This document shows positions 60,352 through 64,000 of a stretch of 64,000 nucleotides of DNA, piece by piece; position 1 is the stretch's first letter, and every line of letters begins with the position of its first letter. Source of the stretch: Oryzomonas sp. (GTDB lineage: Bacteria > Desulfobacterota > Desulfuromonadia > Geobacterales > Pseudopelobacteraceae); NCBI GenBank assembly GCA_031292255.1, contig JARLHN010000029.1, positions 1 through 64,000 on the forward strand. The letters run 5' to 3'. The notes beneath the pieces were generated by a model. It was given only the letters and a program-made list of their open reading frames with translations, made no database searches and had not been told where the DNA came from. A program made the position numbers and the translations under genes.

Positions 60352-63300
60352 CTACTTGGGTTCGTCGTAGATAAGCGCCGCCAGTTTTTGTAAATACGCG
60401 AACCGATTGGCGGTAAAGACAGTGGCCTGCTTCATCAGCTTGGCCGCTGCGTCGGGATTGCTCTTCTGAAGCACCTTCCAGCGGTTCTCCCCGTAGGCAT
60501 ACTCTTCGAGGGTGATGGTCGGCGCCTTGCTGTCCAGTTGCAGGGGGTTTTTGCTCTCGGCTGCCAGGGCCGGATTGTAGCGGTAGAGCGGCCAATAGCC
60601 GGATTGCACCGCTTTCTTCTGCTCGTCCACGGCGGTGGTCATGTTGATGCCGTGGGCAATGCAGTGGGCGTAGGCGATGATCAGGGACGGCCCGTCATAG
60701 GCCTCGGCCTCCAACATGGCCTTGACGCACTGGGCCGGGTTGGAGAGGGCGACCGTGGCCACGTAGACCGAACCGTAGGCCATGGCCATCATGCCCAGGT
60801 CCTTCTTGGCAACCGACTTGCCGCCGGCCGCGAACTGGGCCACCGCGCCCAGCGGAGTGGACTTGGAGGCCTGGCCGCCGGTGTTGGAGTAGACCTCCGT
60901 GTCCAGCACGATCAGGTTGATGTTCTTGCCCGAGGCGATGACATGGTCCAGGCCGCCGTAACCGATATCGTAGGCCCAACCGTCGCCGCCGACACACCAG
61001 ACCGACTTTTTCACCAGGTAGTCGGCGATGGGGACCAAGAGTCGCGCGACCTGCTCCTTGCTTCCCTTCAGTGCCGCCTTCAGCTTCTCGACGCGGCCAC
61101 GCTGTTCCTCGATTCCGGCCTGGGTGGACTGGTCCGCCCCGATGATCTCCTTGATCAGCTTGGCGTTTGAAGCAAAGGCCTTGCTGCCGGCAAGCTCGTT
61201 CAGATACTCCAGGGCCGATTTGTTGAACTGGTCCACGGTCAGGCGCATGCCGAAACCGAACTCGGCGTTGTCCTCGAACAGCGAGTTGGACCAGGCAGGA
61301 CCACGGCCGTCGGTCCGCTGGGCCCAGGGGGTGGTGGGAAGGTTGCCGCCGTAGATCGAGGTGCAGCCGGTGGCGTTGGCGATCAGCATCCGGTCGCCGA
61401 ACAGTTGGGAGAGCAGCTTCAGGTAGGGCGTCTCGCCACAGCCGGCGCAGGCGCCTGAGAACTCGAACAGCGGTCGTACCAGCTGGTTGCTGCGCAGGGT
61501 CTCCAGTTTGACCTGGGTCGGGTCTACGTCGGGCAGCTTGAGGAAGAACTCGAAGTTCTCGGCCTCCTGGGCGCGCAGGGGGGGCTGGAAGTGCATGTCC
61601 AGCGCCTTGTGGTCGGGATTCTGCTTGTCCTTGGCCGGACAGTTGTAGGCGCATGCGCCGCAGCCCGTGCAATCCTCGGGGGCCACCTGAACGGTAAACT
61701 TCTTGCCCGCCATCTCGGGGATCTTGCAATCAGTGGACTTGAAGCTTGCCGGGGCGCCCTTGAGCAGCTTGGCGTCATAGGCCTTCATGCGCACCACGGC
61801 ATGGGGGCAGACAAACGAGCAGATGCCGCACTGGATGCAGATCTTCTCGTCCCAGACCGGGATGTCGATGGCGATGTTGCGCTTCTCGTACTGGGAGGTG
61901 GCGGTGGGGAAAGTGCCGTCTGCCGGCATCTTGGAAACCGGCAGGTCGTCGCCCAGACCGGCCACGATCACCCCGGTGACCTCCTTGACGAACTTGGGCG
62001 CCTTGGCGGAGACGGCAGCGGCCATCCTCAGCTTGCTGGTGGCCTTGGAGGGAACCTTGACCTCGTAGAGGTTGTTCAGACCGGCATCCACTGCCTTGTA
62101 GTTCATTTCCAGCACTTTTTCGCCGGCCTTGCCGTAGCTTTTCTTGATGGCATCCTTGATGGAGGCGACGGCGGTCTTGAGCGGAATGATGTTGGATATC
62201 TTGAAGAAGGAGGTCTGCATGATCACGTTGATGCGGGGTCCCAGGCCGATCTCGTTGCCCAGCTTGACGCCATCGATCACGTAGAACTTGAGCTTCCTGT
62301 CAATGATCTGCTGTTGCACCTCTTTCGGTATGCAGTCCCACACCTCGTCGTGGTCGAAGGGGGCGTTGAGCAGGAAGGTGGCCCCTTTCTTGGCCTTGGA
62401 GAGCATGTCGTACTTCTCCAGGAAGGAGAAGTTGTGGCAGGCCACGAAATCGGCCTCCTGGACGAGATAGGGGGCGCGGATCGGCTTCTTGCCGAAGCGG
62501 AGGTGCGACGTGGTCATGGAGCCGGCCTTCTTGGAGTCGTAGACGAAGTAGGCCTGGGCGTTGTTCTTGGTTTCCTCGCCGATGATCTTGATCGAGTTTT
62601 TGTTGGCGCCCACGGTGCCGTCCGACCCGAGGCCGTAGAACATGGCCTGGTAGACCCCGTCCATGGGGTTCTTGTAGCTTCTGTCCACCTTCAGGCTGCA
62701 ATTGGTGACATCCTCCTCGATACCGACCACGAAGTGGTTTTGGGGGGCTTTAGCCTTGAGGTTGTCGAGCACGGCCTTGGCCATGGCAGGGTTGAATTCC
62801 TTGGAACCGAGGCCGTAACGGCCGCCGACGATGACCGGGTACCCCTTGAAGGAGAATTTCTTCTCGGCCATGGCCTCGCCGATGGCGGTGCGCACATCCA
62901 GGTAGAGCGGTTCGCCCAGGGAGCCCGGCTCTTTGGTGCGGTCGAGCACGGCAATCTTCTTGACGGTCTTGGGCAGGGCCTTGATGAAGGCGTCCAAGGG
63001 GAAGGGGCGATAGAGGCGAATCTTGACCACGCCGACCTTTTCTCCCTTCTTGACCAGGTTCTCGACGGTTTCCTGAACCACGTCGGCGCCAGAGCCCATA
63101 ACGACCACCACGCGCTCCGCGTCCTTGGCCCCCGTGTAGTCGACCAGCTTGTACTTGCGGCCGGTCAGCTTGGCGAATTTGCCCATTTCCTCCTGGACGA
63201 TGTCGATACATTTGGGATAGTAGGGATTGACCGTTTCACGACCCTGGAAGTAGACGTCCGGGTTCTGGGCCGTGCCGCGCATTTCGGGACGGTCCGGGCA

Positions 63301-63924
63301 CAGCCCGCGTCCCTTGTGTTCGGCGATCAGTTTGTCGTCCAGCATGGCCCGCATATCGTCGAAGGTAAGCTCCTCGACCTTGAGGACCTCGTGGGAGGTG
63401 CGGAAGCCGTCGAAAAAGTGCAGGAACGGAATCCTGGAGCGCAGTGTGGCGGACTGGGCTATCATGGCGAAATCCATCGACTCCTGAACGTTGTTGGAAC
63501 AGAGCATGGCCCAGCCGGTGGAGCGGCAGGACATGACGTCGGAGTGGTCGCCGAAGATCGACAGGGCCTGGGCCGCGATGGCGCGGGCCGATACGTGGAA
63601 CACGGTGGAGGTCAGTTCGCCGGCGATCTTGAACATGTTGGGGATCATCAGCAAGAGCCCCTGGCTGGCGGTGAAGGTGGTGGTCAATGCTCCGGCCTGC
63701 AATGCTCCGTGGACCGCACCGGCAGCGCCCCCCTCGGACTGCATCTCCACCACGGTGGGGACGTTGCCCCAGATGTTTCTCTCACCCGCGGCGCTCTTGG
63801 CGTCGGATATCTCGCCCATCACCGATGACGGGGTGATCGGATAGATGGCAATGACCTCGTTGGTGGCGTGGGCCACGTGGGCAGCGGCTGTATTGCCGTC
63901 GATGGTTACCATTTTTCTGCTCAT
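60352..63924 (-). CDS. nifJ: Pyruvate:ferredoxin (flavodoxin) oxidoreductase, single-chain
   Basis: A 1190-residue homodimeric-type PFOR that converts pyruvate and CoA to acetyl-CoA and CO2, reducing ferredoxin. All domains are fused: N-terminal pyrimidine-binding part (GNTAAAHVAHATNEVIAIYPITPSSVMGE in pieces), gamma domain, a 2[4Fe-4S] ferredoxin domain (CIQCGICSFVCPHAVVR; CTGCGACAYNCPAKD), and the TPP domain (GDGWAYDIGYGGLDHV; DTEVYSNTGGQ). The Cys pair ACAGCGETPYLKLL that holds the proximal cluster is present. AGGAGG precedes the ATG. It probably connects acetate/pyruvate with reduced ferredoxin in an anaerobe. Confidence 0.97.
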   Translation of the reverse strand: MSRKMVTIDGNTAAAHVAHATNEVIAIYPITPSSVMGEISDAKSAAGERNIWGNVPTVVEMQSEGGAAGAVHGALQAGALTTTFTASQGLLLMIPNMFKIAGELTSTVFHVSARAIAAQALSIFGDHSDVMSCRSTGWAMLCSNNVQESMDFAMIAQSATLRSRIPFLHFFDGFRTSHEVLKVEELTFDDMRAMLDDKLIAEHKGRGLCPDRPEMRGTAQNPDVYFQGRETVNPYYPKCIDIVQEEMGKFAKLTGRKYKLVDYTGAKDAERVVVVMGSGADVVQETVENLVKKGEKVGVVKIRLYRPFPLDAFIKALPKTVKKIAVLDRTKEPGSLGEPLYLDVRTAIGEAMAEKKFSFKGYPVIVGGRYGLGSKEFNPAMAKAVLDNLKAKAPQNHFVVGIEEDVTNCSLKVDRSYKNPMDGVYQAMFYGLGSDGTVGANKNSIKIIGEETKNNAQAYFVYDSKKAGSMTTSHLRFGKKPIRAPYLVQEADFVACHNFSFLEKYDMLSKAKKGATFLLNAPFDHDEVWDCIPKEVQQQIIDRKLKFYVIDGVKLGNEIGLGPRINVIMQTSFFKISNIIPLKTAVASIKDAIKKSYGKAGEKVLEMNYKAVDAGLNNLYEVKVPSKATSKLRMAAAVSAKAPKFVKEVTGVIVAGLGDDLPVSKMPADGTFPTATSQYEKRNIAIDIPVWDEKICIQCGICSFVCPHAVVRMKAYDAKLLKGAPASFKSTDCKIPEMAGKKFTVQVAPEDCTGCGACAYNCPAKDKQNPDHKALDMHFQPPLRAQEAENFEFFLKLPDVDPTQVKLETLRSNQLVRPLFEFSGACAGCGETPYLKLLSQLFGDRMLIANATGCTSIYGGNLPTTPWAQRTDGRGPAWSNSLFEDNAEFGFGMRLTVDQFNKSALEYLNELAGSKAFASNAKLIKEIIGADQSTQAGIEEQRGRVEKLKAALKGSKEQVARLLVPIADYLVKKSVWCVGGDGWAYDIGYGGLDHVIASGKNINLIVLDTEVYSNTGGQASKSTPLGAVAQFAAGGKSVAKKDLGMMAMAYGSVYVATVALSNPAQCVKAMLEAEAYDGPSLIIAYAHCIAHGINMTTAVDEQKKAVQSGYWPLYRYNPALAAESKNPLQLDSKAPTITLEEYAYGENRWKVLQKSNPDAAAKLMKQATVFTANRFAYLQKLAALIYDEPK

Positions 63925-63972
63925 GGGTTCCTCCTGTTTGTGGTTATCCTGGATATCGGCTCAATCCGAAGC

Positions 63973-63982
63973 GTTACGTAAC
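63973..63982. promoter_or_regulatory. Perfect 10-bp palindrome upstream of nifJ
   Basis: GTTACGTAAC lies about 50 bases upstream of the nifJ ATG. It could be a regulator half-site pair, but it is short and no protein can be named. Confidence 0.2.
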
Positions 63983-64000
63983 TTTTTGTTCTTGTATCAT

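Noticed and set aside
61591-63828. A 745-codon open frame antisense to nifJ
   Set aside because: Same effect: the sense strand encodes a complete, clearly conserved enzyme and the antisense product resembles nothing.
1-64000. tRNA, rRNA, CRISPR array, prophage or insertion sequence
   Set aside because: No cloverleaf-like sequence with a TTCGA arm and CCA end, no regularly spaced repeats, and no transposase or integrase frame was seen.

Overview
The window is a stretch of bacterial chromosome, most likely from a Desulfuromonadota / Geobacter-type organism (inference). Supporting signs are a single-chain pyruvate:ferredoxin oxidoreductase, a futalosine-pathway menaquinone gene (mqnE), many outer-membrane and envelope proteins, a YggT-DivIVA-DUF167 cluster, an MJ0042/DUF3426 protein, GC-rich housekeeping genes, and several families of dispersed palindromic repeats between genes. 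I see no tRNA, rRNA, CRISPR array, integrase or transposase.

Layout: 1-3000 holds the 5' part of an exported outer-membrane protein (minus strand), a Rieske ferredoxin and a cardiolipin synthase. 3254-27678 is a large surface-polysaccharide locus. It contains gmd and a UDP-glucuronate epimerase; a tightly overlapping three-gene module (tiny exported YTDPGSG protein, NoeA-like methyltransferase, membrane sulfatase-like enzyme); an AT-rich cassette of about 9.1-22.2 kb (nucleotide-sugar dehydrogenase and epimerase, six glycosyltransferases, two methyltransferases, Wzx-like flippase, Wzy-like polymerase); a GC-richer initiating module (4-ketoreductase-like epimerase, PglC-like phosphoglycosyltransferase, WbpM-like dehydratase); and a Wzi-like outer-membrane protein. 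The gene content fits a Wzx/Wzy-dependent polymer started on undecaprenyl phosphate.

27848-41751 is mostly housekeeping: gyrA, a HEAT-like protein, gpsA, ispF, mqnE with a methyltransferase, a minus-strand ECF sigma / small membrane protein / Spy-like periplasmic protein module resembling CnrYXH, a FabH-type synthase, an inositol monophosphatase, YggT, DivIVA, DUF167 and a SlyD-like isomerase. 41921-49469 holds an MJ0042/DUF3426 membrane protein, an OmpA protein with thrombospondin type 3 repeats, cysS and a two-component pair. 49576-56527 is a carbohydrate cluster: a nucleotidyltransferase fused to a degenerate phosphomannomutase, a GH57 enzyme, galT and an Nth-like Fe-S protein. 56817-63924 holds a frameshifted AbrB-type antitoxin, a MagIII-like DNA glycosylase, an NAD-dependent epimerase, a beta-barrel protein and nifJ.

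Between genes lie at least six families of imperfect palindromic elements, called A to F here. Some are nested, some supply a stop codon or a Shine-Dalgarno site to a neighbouring gene, and families A and C share a GCGTAC...GTACGC core hairpin. The items I find most worth following up are the YTDPGSG module, the CnrYXH-like module, the repeat superfamily and the two endonuclease III relatives.
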